Shown: positions 14,029-21,451, counted from the first letter of the stretch. The stretch: DNA of 42,695 nt from Lysobacterales bacterium (GCA_016718605.1 JADKCY010000028.1:1-42695), one strand, 5' to 3'. Numbers and translations are program-made. Notes: a model not told the origin generated them from the sequence alone.

Positions 14029-15918
14029 CTAATGAATCTCCGACCACGACCGGCCAATGTGCGCTTCCGCCTTGATCGGAACATTCAAACTACCCGCTGG
14101 CACAGCGGCGATCATAGCCGCCTTGACGGCCTGCGCTGTCTGTTCGGCGTCATGCTCGGGCACGCACATGACCAACTCATCGTAGACTTGCAAGAATAGC
14201 CAGCCGCCCGGCACGAATTCGCGCAGATACCGATCGGCGGCCAGCATCATCAACTTTAACAGGTCGGCCTCTGTACCCTGAATAGGATGATTGACCAGCG
14301 CGCGCACTTCAAACGCCAGTTCCTGCTCACTGAACCTGTTGGGCCGCGCCAACTTCTGACTATAGCGCCGCCGACCATAAAGCGTCTCGGTATAATGCAG
14401 CCGTCGCGCCTGATTTTCGAGTCCGTCCAGGAACTTACGCAAGCCCCAGAAGGTGCGGAAATACTGCGCGTACAAACCGCGCGCCTCATTGATCGAAATA
14501 CCAAACGGCACCACGATATGTGAAGGACCCGCGCCAAACATCCAGGCGTAGTTCGCGGTCTTGCCCTGATCGCGTTGCGCCTTCGTGACGGGCGTCTCCC
14601 AGGGTCGCGACATGATAATGTTGTACGCGATCTGGTGGATATCCAAACCTTCACGAAAAATCCGCAACAACGCCTGATCGCCTGACATGTGCGCGGCCAC
14701 GCGCGCTTGAATCATCGACAAGTCAATATCCACCAGCATGAAACCGGGTGGCGCTTGAATAACCTGCCGCACCGAATAGTCATCCCACTCGCCGGTAGCA
14801 TTTGTCAGACACGGCTCACCGGAAGTGATTCGACCCGAAGTAGCATTGTTCATGCCAAAATGGGTATGCACCCGTCCCTTGCGAACAAAGGACGTGAATG
14901 GCTTCAAGTAATGGCTTTTTGAATACGCCATTTGCCGCAACTTGAGAATCTGGGCAGCAACCGGATGATTCAAACTTTCCAGCCAACCATTCGTGACCGA
15001 CGTTTTACCCTGAGCTGTCAACTGCCGCTGACTCGCCGTCATCGCTCCGGCCTTCATCAAGACCGCCACGACAGTGTCCACCAACGAAGGCTCAAAGGGA
15101 ATTCGATAGGCCTCAAAAATCTCAGTCTTGATGCGCTCGTAATCCCCGTCGAGTTTCTTGAGGAGCACCGCCAGTAATTCCTCATTTACGGGCGTGCCCG
15201 CGCGCTCCATCCGCTCCAGAATCGGCAGAGATAACAAATCGTAACGCACCAACATCCGCGCTTGAACCGATCTCTGATCGAGGTCGGTTTGCAGCCGGGC
15301 GCGCAAGCGCAGCGTCCAATAGGCATCGTCGATACCATACGGTGCCAACCTGCTATACGGCACATCGGCTACGCTGACCGGCAGCTTCTTGTTGCGCGGC
15401 CCATGCTTCTGGTAAGGCGCAACCAAAGCATCATACGTGGTCATCGCATACTGGAACAAGTCCAACACCAACGCCTTAAGACCATGCGCCCGGCCCATGT
15501 CCAGCGTCTGCGACATCAAGATCGTATCTTGCGCGCAGACCACCGACACGCCGTGCTGACGCAGCACCACGCCGTCAAACGCGGAATGGTGCGCGACGAG
15601 CATCGGATGATCTTCAAGAAAATCTTTGACCAGCGGCCGGACGACTTCCCAAGTCAAAGGATCGGGCTGATCGTTTCGGTGAGAAATCAACGGCACGTAC
15701 CAGGCCCGAATCTCCTGGGTAGCCTGATCAAACTGGGCCAGCGAGAAGCCCGCCAGCGTATCCGTATACGCGTTGACGGACGATCCAACCTGAATGGTTT
15801 CGACATCGAACGCCAGCCAGTCCGTCGCGGTCAACACTTCCAGCATCTCGCGCAACGCGAACTCGGTCAGCACCAGACCAGGGATCGGCGCGAAGTCAGC
15901 CACCATCGGCTTGACCAT
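14029..15918 (-). CDS. polA: PolA-family DNA polymerase with 3'-5' exonuclease domain
   Basis: A 629-residue family A DNA polymerase. The proofreading domain looks intact: D38/E40 (FDVET), LVAHHSAFD with D115, and YGIDD with D198. The polymerase domain has motif A VDIDLSMIQARVAAH (catalytic D399), O-helix RDQGKTANYAWMFG (R449, K453) and motif C QVYDELV (D580, E581). There is no 5' nuclease domain; a separate exonuclease gene lies at 17743-18600. Four positions differ from E. coli Pol I: Glu710 is Gln404, Phe762 is Tyr457, Tyr766 is Phe461 and His881 is Tyr579. The start is uncertain: the frame is open upstream of 15918 and overlaps the preceding small gene. It is presumably the replicase. Confidence 0.95.
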   Translation of the reverse strand: MVKPMVADFAPIPGLVLTEFALREMLEVLTATDWLAFDVETIQVGSSVNAYTDTLAGFSLAQFDQATQEIRAWYVPLISHRNDQPDPLTWEVVRPLVKDFLEDHPMLVAHHSAFDGVVLRQHGVSVVCAQDTILMSQTLDMGRAHGLKALVLDLFQYAMTTYDALVAPYQKHGPRNKKLPVSVADVPYSRLAPYGIDDAYWTLRLRARLQTDLDQRSVQARMLVRYDLLSLPILERMERAGTPVNEELLAVLLKKLDGDYERIKTEIFEAYRIPFEPSLVDTVVAVLMKAGAMTASQRQLTAQGKTSVTNGWLESLNHPVAAQILKLRQMAYSKSHYLKPFTSFVRKGRVHTHFGMNNATSGRITSGEPCLTNATGEWDDYSVRQVIQAPPGFMLVDIDLSMIQARVAAHMSGDQALLRIFREGLDIHQIAYNIIMSRPWETPVTKAQRDQGKTANYAWMFGAGPSHIVVPFGISINEARGLYAQYFRTFWGLRKFLDGLENQARRLHYTETLYGRRRYSQKLARPNRFSEQELAFEVRALVNHPIQGTEADLLKLMMLAADRYLREFVPGGWLFLQVYDELVMCVPEHDAEQTAQAVKAAMIAAVPAGSLNVPIKAEAHIGRSWSEIH

Positions 15919-16187
15919 GACGGGGGTGCAATCGGCGAAATTTTTGATTGTACCCGTGCCCGAACCGGCAGCGATTGCACCATTACAGCCGGAGGTTCAA
16001 CTTTAACCACCCGACTGCGGATATTATCATTCCGTGGCAGAGCCAGCGCCATGACCGCCGCCTGATCCACTTTAGCCTGAGTATTGAACCACAATTCATA
16101 AGGTGCATTAAAATCAGCCGCAGTCAGACCGGTTTGCGAAGATCGAATAGCAGCATCAACTGCCTTGTACCACTCCATAAAATTCAT
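15867..16187 (-). CDS. Small hypothetical protein overlapping the polymerase start
   Basis: A 106-residue frame. The first 70 residues (MNFMEWYKAVDAAIRSSQTG onward) look genuine, while the last 35 are Ser/Arg/Trp-rich and read as shadow of the polymerase frame. The polymerase frame is open upstream of its own ATG and gives a better sequence there (AAGSGTGTIKNFADCTPVM). A one-base break near 15.98 kb would therefore fuse this segment to the polymerase as an N-terminal extension. Two separate overlapping genes remain possible. Confidence 0.4.
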   Translation of the reverse strand: MNFMEWYKAVDAAIRSSQTGLTAADFNAPYELWFNTQAKVDQAAVMALALPRNDNIRSRVVKVEPPAVMVQSLPVRARVQSKISPIAPPSWSSRWWLTSRRSLVWC

Positions 16188-16188
16188 G

Positions 16189-16640
16189 TCAACCTCCGGC
16201 TTTGGGGAATTTCAGCGTATATTCCCGGCCGACCGTACCCGGATGGGCCGTTGCCCAACGGCGGTCAAATTCAGCCAGATACTCGACCAAAAACTCAGGG
16301 AGATTATCAATCTTGCGCGGCAGCCTCAAGGGTTGCGGTTCAAGTTGAGACACCGTGAACAAATTCAGAATGTCCTCGAAATAACCCAGACCTGCCGAGC
16401 GCAGATCGTCGACCAGATCGATCAAGCAGCCAACTTCGGCCGCACTCAAGCGACTGAGAGTTTCCGCCAGACCGAGCAGCCCGACCAAACCACTGTAGGG
16501 ATCGAGACCTACTTCATGTTCTGTGCGACCGCCAACTTCCCGACTGGACTGACGGATGTCAGTTTTCCAAATTTCAGCCGCCCGTTGATACACAGCTGCG
16601 AAGTCCTTCCGGTAACGCTCAAGGCCAATCAGTTCCAGAC
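16189..16640 (-). CDS. C-terminal segment of a hypothetical helical protein
   Basis: About 150 residues, largely helical, with LVGLLGLAETLSRLSAAEVG and a C-terminal PGTVGREYTLKFP strand. There is no start codon with a ribosome site after the stop of the preceding frame, and the open frame upstream of 16640 only shadows it. Removing one A near 16642-16646 joins the two frames seamlessly (VSDFQ, then CLELIGLERYRKDF), giving a 248-residue protein from 16936 to 16189. No family recognised. Confidence 0.5.
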
Positions 16641-16936
16641 ACTTGAAAGTCCGAGACGGTCGCAGACGGTTCAACTTCTGCCAGGTCTGCGATATACTCC
16701 AGCAGCCGACCATCCTCTGCCAGCTGCTCGATCGCAGAGTTGAATTCGTCACGACGACCCTCTTCCAGCGAAGCCAGCAGCGCAGCGTCTTCGTAACCGC
16801 CGAGCGTCATGTGAATCAAGCCCGCGGCGGACCAGCCATCAGCCAACAGTTCCTGGCGCGCCTGTTCACGATCCGTCTCAATCGGCGGGTCGCCCCAGGG
16901 TTGCAGCAAGGCCTCGAATCGTTCTTCGTGCGTCAT
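16619..16936 (-). CDS. N-terminal segment of the same hypothetical protein
   Basis: A 105-residue frame from the ATG at 16936, which has AAGGAG upstream; the in-frame extension to 17104 is shadow of the upstream gene. Acidic and helical (HEERFEALLQPWGDPP; FNSAIEQLAEDGRLLEYIA). The last eight residues (VSGTDWP) diverge in character. The sequence most probably continues in the +1 frame as described for 16189-16640. Confidence 0.6.
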   Translation of the reverse strand: MTHEERFEALLQPWGDPPIETDREQARQELLADGWSAAGLIHMTLGGYEDAALLASLEEGRRDEFNSAIEQLAEDGRLLEYIADLAEVEPSATVSDFQVSGTDWP

Positions 16937-16952
16937 GTGAATCTCCTTGAAT

Positions 16953-17159
16953 TTAATAGATCGCCGGCTCGTCAGGCACGATGTGATCGTGCAGCACGTG
17001 ATCCATGTATTTTTCATGGTACGCCTTGCGACTGATACCCTTCGATTTGCGCCAGGCCGCGATGATTTCCTTGGGTGTGATCCCCAGTTCGTCCAGAATC
17101 GCATTCACTTCCTGGCCGAGCCGATAATTATCATTCAGCGTTGACTGCAAGATATCCAC
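16953..17159 (-). CDS. Small protein with VPDExAxY tail, paralogue 1
   Basis: A 68-residue protein started by GTG at 17159, five bases after AGGAGG. It shares an N-terminal QSTLNDN (QSALNAN in the neighbour) and the C-terminal IVPDEPAIY (IVPDESATY) with the next upstream gene, so the pair is a tandem duplication. The middle (ILDELGITPKEIIAAW) resembles a helix-turn-helix-like fold but is not diagnostic. The strictly kept tail suggests a recognition or degradation signal; function unknown. Confidence 0.6.
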   Translation of the reverse strand: MDILQSTLNDNYRLGQEVNAILDELGITPKEIIAAWRKSKGISRKAYHEKYMDHVLHDHIVPDEPAIY

Positions 17160-17168
17160 GCGCACCTC

Positions 17169-17387
17169 CTAATAAGTTGCCGATTCGTCAGGCACGATCA
17201 CGAGGTCGGCCATGTCTTGATGCTGGCGGCTGACCAACTGCCGCACCGTCTGCCCGGTCTGCTCGGCCACCCAGGCAAACATCCAATCGGTGACTTGCTC
17301 GCGGCTGAAACCGCGCTCGGCCAACTTCGCCAGCCAACCCTCAACGTGAGCATGATTGGCGTTCAATGCGCTTTGCGTTATCTTCAT
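17169..17387 (-). CDS. Small protein with VPDExAxY tail, paralogue 2
   Basis: A 72-residue protein; ATG at 17387, shortly after the upstream stop at 17393. It shows the same ends as the downstream gene (QSALNAN and IVPDESATY) with a more diverged middle (LAKLAERGFSREQVTDWMF). DNA around both stops is also similar (AATAGATCGCCGGCTCGTCA against AATAAGTTGCCGATTCGTCA on the plus strand), supporting a fairly recent duplication or strong constraint. Confidence 0.6.
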   Translation of the reverse strand: MKITQSALNANHAHVEGWLAKLAERGFSREQVTDWMFAWVAEQTGQTVRQLVSRQHQDMADLVIVPDESATY

Positions 17388-17392
17388 TGCGA

Positions 17393-17608
17393 TCACCGCC
17401 ACTTGATGATTTTCAATCCAAGATCGACCAATTCCTCAATCACGCGCTTCAAAAAATCTTCGGCGAAGGGTTGCGCTTGCTCATGATACACCTCGCCGAA
17501 CACCTTCTGAACGGCCACCGAATTAGCGCCCACCGGCGCGCTCTCGGCCTGAGCGATGACCTCGCCCGTCCAATCGTCAATCAACTGTAATCGAAACTTG
17601 AGTTTCAC
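17393..17608 (-). CDS. Small hypothetical protein, first gene after a class II promoter
   Basis: A 71-residue protein. I choose the GTG at 17608, which has GGAGG four bases upstream, over an in-frame TTG at 17620 that overlaps the ribosome site. An N-terminal strand pair (KLKFRLQLIDDWTGEVIAQA) is followed by an amphipathic helix (FAEDFLKRVIEELVDLGLKI). No family recognised. It heads the unit transcribed from the promoter at 17685-17739. Confidence 0.6.
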   Translation of the reverse strand: MKLKFRLQLIDDWTGEVIAQAESAPVGANSVAVQKVFGEVYHEQAQPFAEDFLKRVIEELVDLGLKIIKWR

Positions 17609-17630
17609 ATCCGCCTCCAAGCGCAGAGTT

Positions 17631-17676
17631 GACCATTTTCGGGTATGGGCGTTTCGTGGTAGGGCTGAAAATGGTC
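17631..17676. repeat. 10-bp inverted repeat in leader of the 17.7-kb promoter
   Basis: GACCATTTTC at 17631-17640 and its exact complement GAAAATGGTC at 17667-17676. The outer arm lies about where transcription should start, so the arms would form a 10-bp stem with a 26-base loop in the 5' leader, upstream of the ribosome site at 17612-17617. It may be an RNA hairpin or a DNA operator. Confidence 0.55.
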
Positions 17677-17684
17677 ATTCAATC

Positions 17685-17739
17685 AGCATACACCAATCGC
17701 CCGTTGATTTACTGACAACAAACGCCCAGTAACCCGACA
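17685..17739 (-). promoter_or_regulatory. Class II promoter (TGTCRG repeats plus -10)
   Basis: Leftward: TGTCGG (17739-17734), degenerate TGGGCG (17728-17723), TGTCAG (17717-17712), CAACGG (17706-17701), -10 TATGCT (17690-17685), each site 11 bases from the last. It is a near copy of the 6.6-kb promoter over about 95 bases. It drives the genes from 17608 leftward. Confidence 0.7.
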
Positions 17740-17742
17740 GAC

Positions 17743-18600
17743 TCAGCGCGAGCCGCTCAGGGCGGCGGCATCGTACAACGGGGCGACCAGCGACCCCAAC
17801 CCGCGAGATTCGCAATAAGCAAGCGCCGCCGGGAAGTCAAACAACTTGGCCGGTGGCTGGGGCACGGGCAATTGGGGCGGGCGCAGCCGCATGAGCTCTC
17901 GATTGCGCAATAAACGGCCAGGGTGATTCAACATTTCGCGATCGGCCCGATCCAATTTAGCGGCCACTGACAACCAAGACTGATAGGCGGTCAGTGAGCC
18001 ATGCTGAACTAATTTACGCGTAGCAGTGAGTTTACCAAAACCAGGCACACCGGGAATGTTATCCGAAGCGTCGCCCGTCAGAACTTTATAATCCAACCAC
18101 TGTTCAGCCTGCAAACCAAAATGCGCTTCAAAGTTGTCGGGCCGGACGATCTTGTTGGGAGTGACCACGGTGACACGCGGACTGACGAGTTGCAGCAGAT
18201 CGTAATCGACGGTTAAGACCGTGAGGGGTTGCACAACGGGGATAGCCTGCACCAGACCGGCCAGCACGTCATCGGCTTCGCAGTCGGGCACTTCAAATAC
18301 GGGCAAGCCCCAGGCCGCCAACATTTCAGGCACTTGCTGGATTTGCCGATAGAAGTCGGGCTTTTGCTCGGTGCGTGTGCCTTTGTAAGCGGGCAATATC
18401 TGACGACGCACTGGTGAGCGATGATCCCAGGCGATATAGATACCCGTCGGTCGATATTGCTTGATCCAACCCAGCAGTTTGCGAGCCGTGCCGTACACAA
18501 TCGTACTCGACTGGCCGCGTGAATCGGTCAATTCCGGCAGCCCAAAGAAGCTCTGGTAGAAGACCGGGAAGATGTCAATCAATAGACTGGTACGGATCAT
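17743..18600 (-). CDS. 5'-3' exonuclease / flap endonuclease (PIN plus H3TH)
   Basis: A 285-residue stand-alone homologue of the Pol I 5' nuclease domain. Visible features are the first acidic residue in LLIDIF (D9), WDHRSPVRRQILPAYKGTR, the metal-binding CEADDVLAGL (about 107-116), TVDYDLLQLV (where TxDKD is usual) and the helix-hairpin-helix region LTGDASDNIPGVPGFGK (174-190). It would remove RNA primers or flaps for the nearby polymerase, which lacks this domain, as in several phages. The start at 18600 overlaps the upstream gene by 26 bases. Confidence 0.92.
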   Translation of the reverse strand: MIRTSLLIDIFPVFYQSFFGLPELTDSRGQSSTIVYGTARKLLGWIKQYRPTGIYIAWDHRSPVRRQILPAYKGTRTEQKPDFYRQIQQVPEMLAAWGLPVFEVPDCEADDVLAGLVQAIPVVQPLTVLTVDYDLLQLVSPRVTVVTPNKIVRPDNFEAHFGLQAEQWLDYKVLTGDASDNIPGVPGFGKLTATRKLVQHGSLTAYQSWLSVAAKLDRADREMLNHPGRLLRNRELMRLRPPQLPVPQPPAKLFDFPAALAYCESRGLGSLVAPLYDAAALSGSR

Positions 18601-19003
18601 GGTTCAGGACTCCAGGATCATCATAGGCACTACTGAGCGCCTGATAGCGTTCGGGCGTGCAGACAAAGCGAAACAGGGCGCTTAATTTCTGATGCTTGGC
18701 CGCAAGATTCGACAGCTGAACGCGCGCCGTTTGCAGCATCTCCAGCGTGAACTTCAGGCGGGTTTTCAACTGCCGAATTTCCTGCGCGGATTGTTCCATC
18801 GCCAGTGCATGACCGGCATCATTGGAAGCAATGCAACCAGACAGCCGGTCGACTTCATTTTGCGTCAATTTCAGTTCTTCACGCAGCCGCTGGACAAAGC
18901 CCTCCGCCGTGCCAGCGTCCAGATTCCGGCGATAGACTTCCAGCGCATTATCAATATCGCGTTGAACAACTTGACTGCCCCGCTGATAACTTGCAGCACT
19001 CAT
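18575..19003 (-). CDS. Coiled-coil protein, unknown function
   Basis: A 142-residue, mostly helical protein with long heptad-like stretches (FVQRLREELKLTQNEVDRL; EIRQLKTRLKFTLEMLQTA). No DNA-binding motif or membrane segment is visible. The ATG at 19003 comes just after the upstream stop. Its position directly before the exonuclease suggests, but does not show, a role in replication. Confidence 0.65.
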   Translation of the reverse strand: MSAASYQRGSQVVQRDIDNALEVYRRNLDAGTAEGFVQRLREELKLTQNEVDRLSGCIASNDAGHALAMEQSAQEIRQLKTRLKFTLEMLQTARVQLSNLAAKHQKLSALFRFVCTPERYQALSSAYDDPGVLNHDPYQSID

Positions 19004-19004
19004 C

Positions 19005-19235
19005 CTAGACTCCCGGCTTCAACCGGCCACCGACCTGCCACCGATTGAGATAGTAAGAAAACTCGAGATTGTCCCGCGTTTCAAAACGTTGACCCCGAAT
19101 GACACACACAAAATACAGGCCGTCACGATGCACATCGACCGGCGTACCATCGACCAGACTCAATTCGTAGCGATCGGCATCGAGCACGTTGGTTTGAAGC
19201 GGACTCCAGTAGATTTCCGACCACGGCACACTCAC
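19005..19235 (-). CDS. Small beta-rich hypothetical protein
   Basis: A 76-residue protein. I choose the GTG at 19235, which forms a GTGA overlap with the upstream stop; a longer version to 19292 is shadow. Strand-rich sequence (RYELSLVDGTPVDVHRDGLY, VCVIRGQRF) ending in YYLNRWQVGG. No family recognised. Confidence 0.55.
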   Translation of the reverse strand: MSVPWSEIYWSPLQTNVLDADRYELSLVDGTPVDVHRDGLYFVCVIRGQRFETRDNLEFSYYLNRWQVGGRLKPGV

Positions 19236-19429
19236 GCTGCGCCTGCCGCAGTCGAAATTGTCACGTCGGTCAACCGGCCAATCGACGTGCACGGCTCCTC
19301 ATAATCCGGTGTGCGGCTGAACAATTCGCCGTCAACTTCGACATAGACCGCGCCAGTCTTCTGACTGTGATACAACGCACGGCTGAAATCGTCATATCCG
19401 ATCAGTGTAAACACCCGTTGATCGCCCAT
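19232..19429 (-). CDS. Small RALYH-type protein, paralogue of 20961-21193
   Basis: A 65-residue protein. The segment DDFSRALYHSQKTGAVYV, then VDGELFSR, aligns with DYARALYHNRRGSRVLLFW, then DGKEETVLESRR, in the frame-broken gene at 20961-21193, so they are paralogues. Fold and function are unknown; alternating strands suggest a small beta hairpin domain. It sits between the TGT-like gene and a GTGA-coupled gene. Confidence 0.6.
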   Translation of the reverse strand: MGDQRVFTLIGYDDFSRALYHSQKTGAVYVEVDGELFSRTPDYEEPCTSIGRLTDVTISTAAGAA

Positions 19430-19433
19430 CTGG

Positions 19434-20246
19434 TCACCCGCCCGATTTCACAACGCGATCATAGGCATCGATGTTGCAATACTGGTTCAACGCCCGCGCA
19501 CAGGCCACGGCCAACAGATCGCCGGACGTGTCCGCGAGATCGAGGTACGGATAATGCTTGGCCTTGACTTCTTGCAGTTCGCCGGAGTCCGGGTCTTGAA
19601 AGATTATCATTCGATCCTTGCGGCCGATCAGCCAGTGCGAGGCATCCGCACTAAACAGATACGGCCGCAACTGATTAACCGCCTCCAACCATGACAGGCC
19701 GAAGGCGTGCAGGCGCTGAGGGTACATTTGGGCCAGCGAGGTCAGCAATTCCAGAACCTTCAGGCGTGACTGTGTCCAGGCGCGGGCTTCGGCCTGTGAC
19801 AGCTTATCCTTGCGGCGTGAACGAATCAACGGCACCAGGCCGCCAACACCAACCAACGGAGCCTCATCGAGGTAGTATTTCAAATCATCGAGCGGTGCGC
19901 CCCACTGCCAGACGGGCATGAATTGATAATCGTTGCGCGTACGGTAAACCTTCTCCCAATTGCCGCGTGTTGCGATCGGATTTCCAATCACGTCCAGTGC
20001 CACAACGTGATCGAACGGCCCGGTAATCATCGACAGACCCGTCAGGTGATCGCCGGTGTCCCAGGCGATTTCACGCCGGAACATCCGATACGCGCCGCTA
20101 TCCAGCATGAGATGCTTGAATTTAGGCGCGCCGTCCAACTGCGTCGCCGGCCAGTCGAACGTATCAATGAGCACATGCTGCACGCCCGCCAATTGCAACA
20201 GCGCCGCGTCGCGATGTGACGTAACACCCGAAAACCAGAAGATCAT
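19434..20246 (-). CDS. TGT/DpdA-like base-exchange enzyme (TIM barrel)
   Basis: A 270-residue protein starting at the ATGA overlap at 20246. Motif order matches the tRNA-guanine transglycosylase superfamily: LMLDSGAYRMF (D49), VVALDVIGN (D85), MPVWQWG (110-116), VGVGGLV (132-138), LHAFGLS (179-185) and LFSADASHW (197-205). Phage members of this superfamily (DpdA) insert 7-deazaguanine bases into DNA. The C-terminal zinc site of classical tRNA enzymes is not visible, which favours a DpdA-like type. No preQ0 synthesis genes are seen here, so the base would come from the host or from genes outside the window. A radical-type or other TIM-barrel enzyme is a weaker alternative. Confidence 0.7.
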   Translation of the reverse strand: MIFWFSGVTSHRDAALLQLAGVQHVLIDTFDWPATQLDGAPKFKHLMLDSGAYRMFRREIAWDTGDHLTGLSMITGPFDHVVALDVIGNPIATRGNWEKVYRTRNDYQFMPVWQWGAPLDDLKYYLDEAPLVGVGGLVPLIRSRRKDKLSQAEARAWTQSRLKVLELLTSLAQMYPQRLHAFGLSWLEAVNQLRPYLFSADASHWLIGRKDRMIIFQDPDSGELQEVKAKHYPYLDLADTSGDLLAVACARALNQYCNIDAYDRVVKSGG

Positions 20247-20686
20247 GACTTGCACTCCTTGACCCATAATAGCACAGCCCATTCCCAGGGCTCCAAGTTT
20301 CGATAAGCCGATAACTCCGGCCAGCGTTTGATTTGATCCTTTGTCGCCGGTTTTGGCCGGGCGGGCGCATGCAGCTCGGTGGCCTTCCAATAGTAACGAT
20401 ACGTCAAGCCTTCGCACACCTCATCCACGCGATAAGGACCCACCGCCCGACACAGATTGTCGGCTTCGGCATCGAGTTCATGTTCTCTGCCTACTGCGCG
20501 CAAGGTGTAAATATCGCCGCTGATGCGGCACGTGCGCGCCGGTCTGTCACCGTCGACGGTTCGCAGGACACCGTGATTTTTGCCGCCGCACGAACAGCGG
20601 CAGGTGTCATCGCGTGCCGACCAGCACGCTTCACCGCAAGTCGTGTCCGTGAGAAACGAAATAAGCGTCCCGATATCAGGTGTCAT
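20243..20686 (-). CDS. Cysteine-rich protein with GGKNHG motif
   Basis: A 147-residue protein. Its N-terminal third holds CGEACWSARDDTCRCSCGGK, then NHG, a compact Cys/His cluster that recurs in small phage and plasmid proteins and probably binds zinc; I cannot name the family. The rest is helical with several Trp residues and ends at an ATGA shared with the TGT-like gene. Tight coupling suggests that the two act together. The start at 20686 overlaps the previous gene by 11 bases. Confidence 0.65.
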   Translation of the reverse strand: MTPDIGTLISFLTDTTCGEACWSARDDTCRCSCGGKNHGVLRTVDGDRPARTCRISGDIYTLRAVGREHELDAEADNLCRAVGPYRVDEVCEGLTYRYYWKATELHAPARPKPATKDQIKRWPELSAYRNLEPWEWAVLLWVKECKS

Positions 20687-20957
20687 AATGATGCTCGGTG
20701 GTTGAATTGAATGATTGATCGTGCCGCAATTGCGAATGCGCTAAACCTAAATAGCAGCACGCACAGCGCTGGAGATCGGCCACGGTTGTCTCACGGGTAA
20801 AGAGTTCTGATCGATCTTCGCTATCGAAGATAAAGACGCGAAACGGATCGCGTTCCGGCGCGCAGCGATCCACTCGGAACCACGAGCGGTCATCCAGATA
20901 GGGTTGGCCTATCATGTAGAGTGGCCAAATCTCTTTGAGCGGTCGAGTATCGAACAT
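20676..20957 (-). CDS. Hypothetical protein
   Basis: A 93-residue protein. The start at 20957 follows the upstream stop by three bases. It contains SWFRVDRCAPERDPFRVFIF and a CACCYLG cluster. The alternation of strands and charged loops resembles the small neighbours, but no alignment is firm. Function unknown. Confidence 0.55.
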   Translation of the reverse strand: MFDTRPLKEIWPLYMIGQPYLDDRSWFRVDRCAPERDPFRVFIFDSEDRSELFTRETTVADLQRCACCYLGLAHSQLRHDQSFNSTTEHHYDT

Positions 20958-20960
20958 GAT

Positions 20961-21193
20961 TCACTCCCGGCGGCTTTCGAGCACAGTTTCCTCTTTGCCA
21001 TCCCAAAACAACAGTACCCGACTGCCGCGCCGATTGTGGTAGAGCGCGCGCATAATCGGTGTGATACTGCTCATCGGGCGACGGTTTGGTTTGCAACGTG
21101 CCATTGACCGTTACTGACCAGACCAAACCCAGATCGGGATCGATGTACTTTTGCAGCAGCACCCGATAATCGAACTTGAGCGGATTTAGTCAT
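20961..21193 (-). CDS. RALYH-type protein with two frame breaks
   Basis: The ATG at 21193 (ATGA overlap) is followed by an AAA run. Dropping one A gives MTNPLKFDYRVLLQKY, then IDPDLGLVWSVTVNGTLQT. A second break lies in a GCGCGC tract near 21043-21051, where restoring one GC unit yields DYARALYHNRRGSRVLLFW and the stop at 20961. The second half matches the 19232-19429 protein, which independently supports the corrected reading. About 77 residues. Function unknown. Confidence 0.5.
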
Positions 21194-21451
21194 GTGTATC
21201 TCGCAGTGGCATAGTGTAAGCCTTGAAAGTGGCGTGGCCGATGCCAGGCACAGGCCGCAGTCGCGATCCCGCGCGAAACCGACTGATTGACGGGCGAAGT
21301 CGCACTCAACGGCCCGCGACGTGCCGCACTGGTGCTCATCACACGCCGTGTCTTCGATCAATTCACCGCCCTCTTTGCAAACACGCACGTCAGTGATCGG
21401 CTCGGTGTACATGATGAACTGAATGGGCAGCAGCAGCGTAGGCGAGTTCAA
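21190..21451 (-). CDS. Small cysteine-rich protein with one frame break
   Basis: TTG at 21451 forms a TTGA overlap with the upstream stop and has GGTGGAG upstream. The frame includes VRVCKEGGELIEDTACDEHQ and DRDCGLC. Skipping one C near 21243-21250 gives WHRPRHFQGLHYATARYT and a TGA overlapping the next ATG, the arrangement usual in this genome. Multiple Cys/His suggest zinc binding. Without the correction the frame runs on into the next gene. Confidence 0.5.

Noticed and set aside
17631..17739. Rho-independent terminator after the exonuclease gene
   Set aside because: The 10-bp arms are separated by 26 bases with no T-tract, and the region contains a promoter reading onward, so a leader element or operator fits better.
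19434..20417. Longer version of the TGT-like gene starting at 20417
   Set aside because: The extra 57 residues are out-of-frame reading of the Cys-rich gene; the ATGA start at 20246 gives a clean N-terminal strand.
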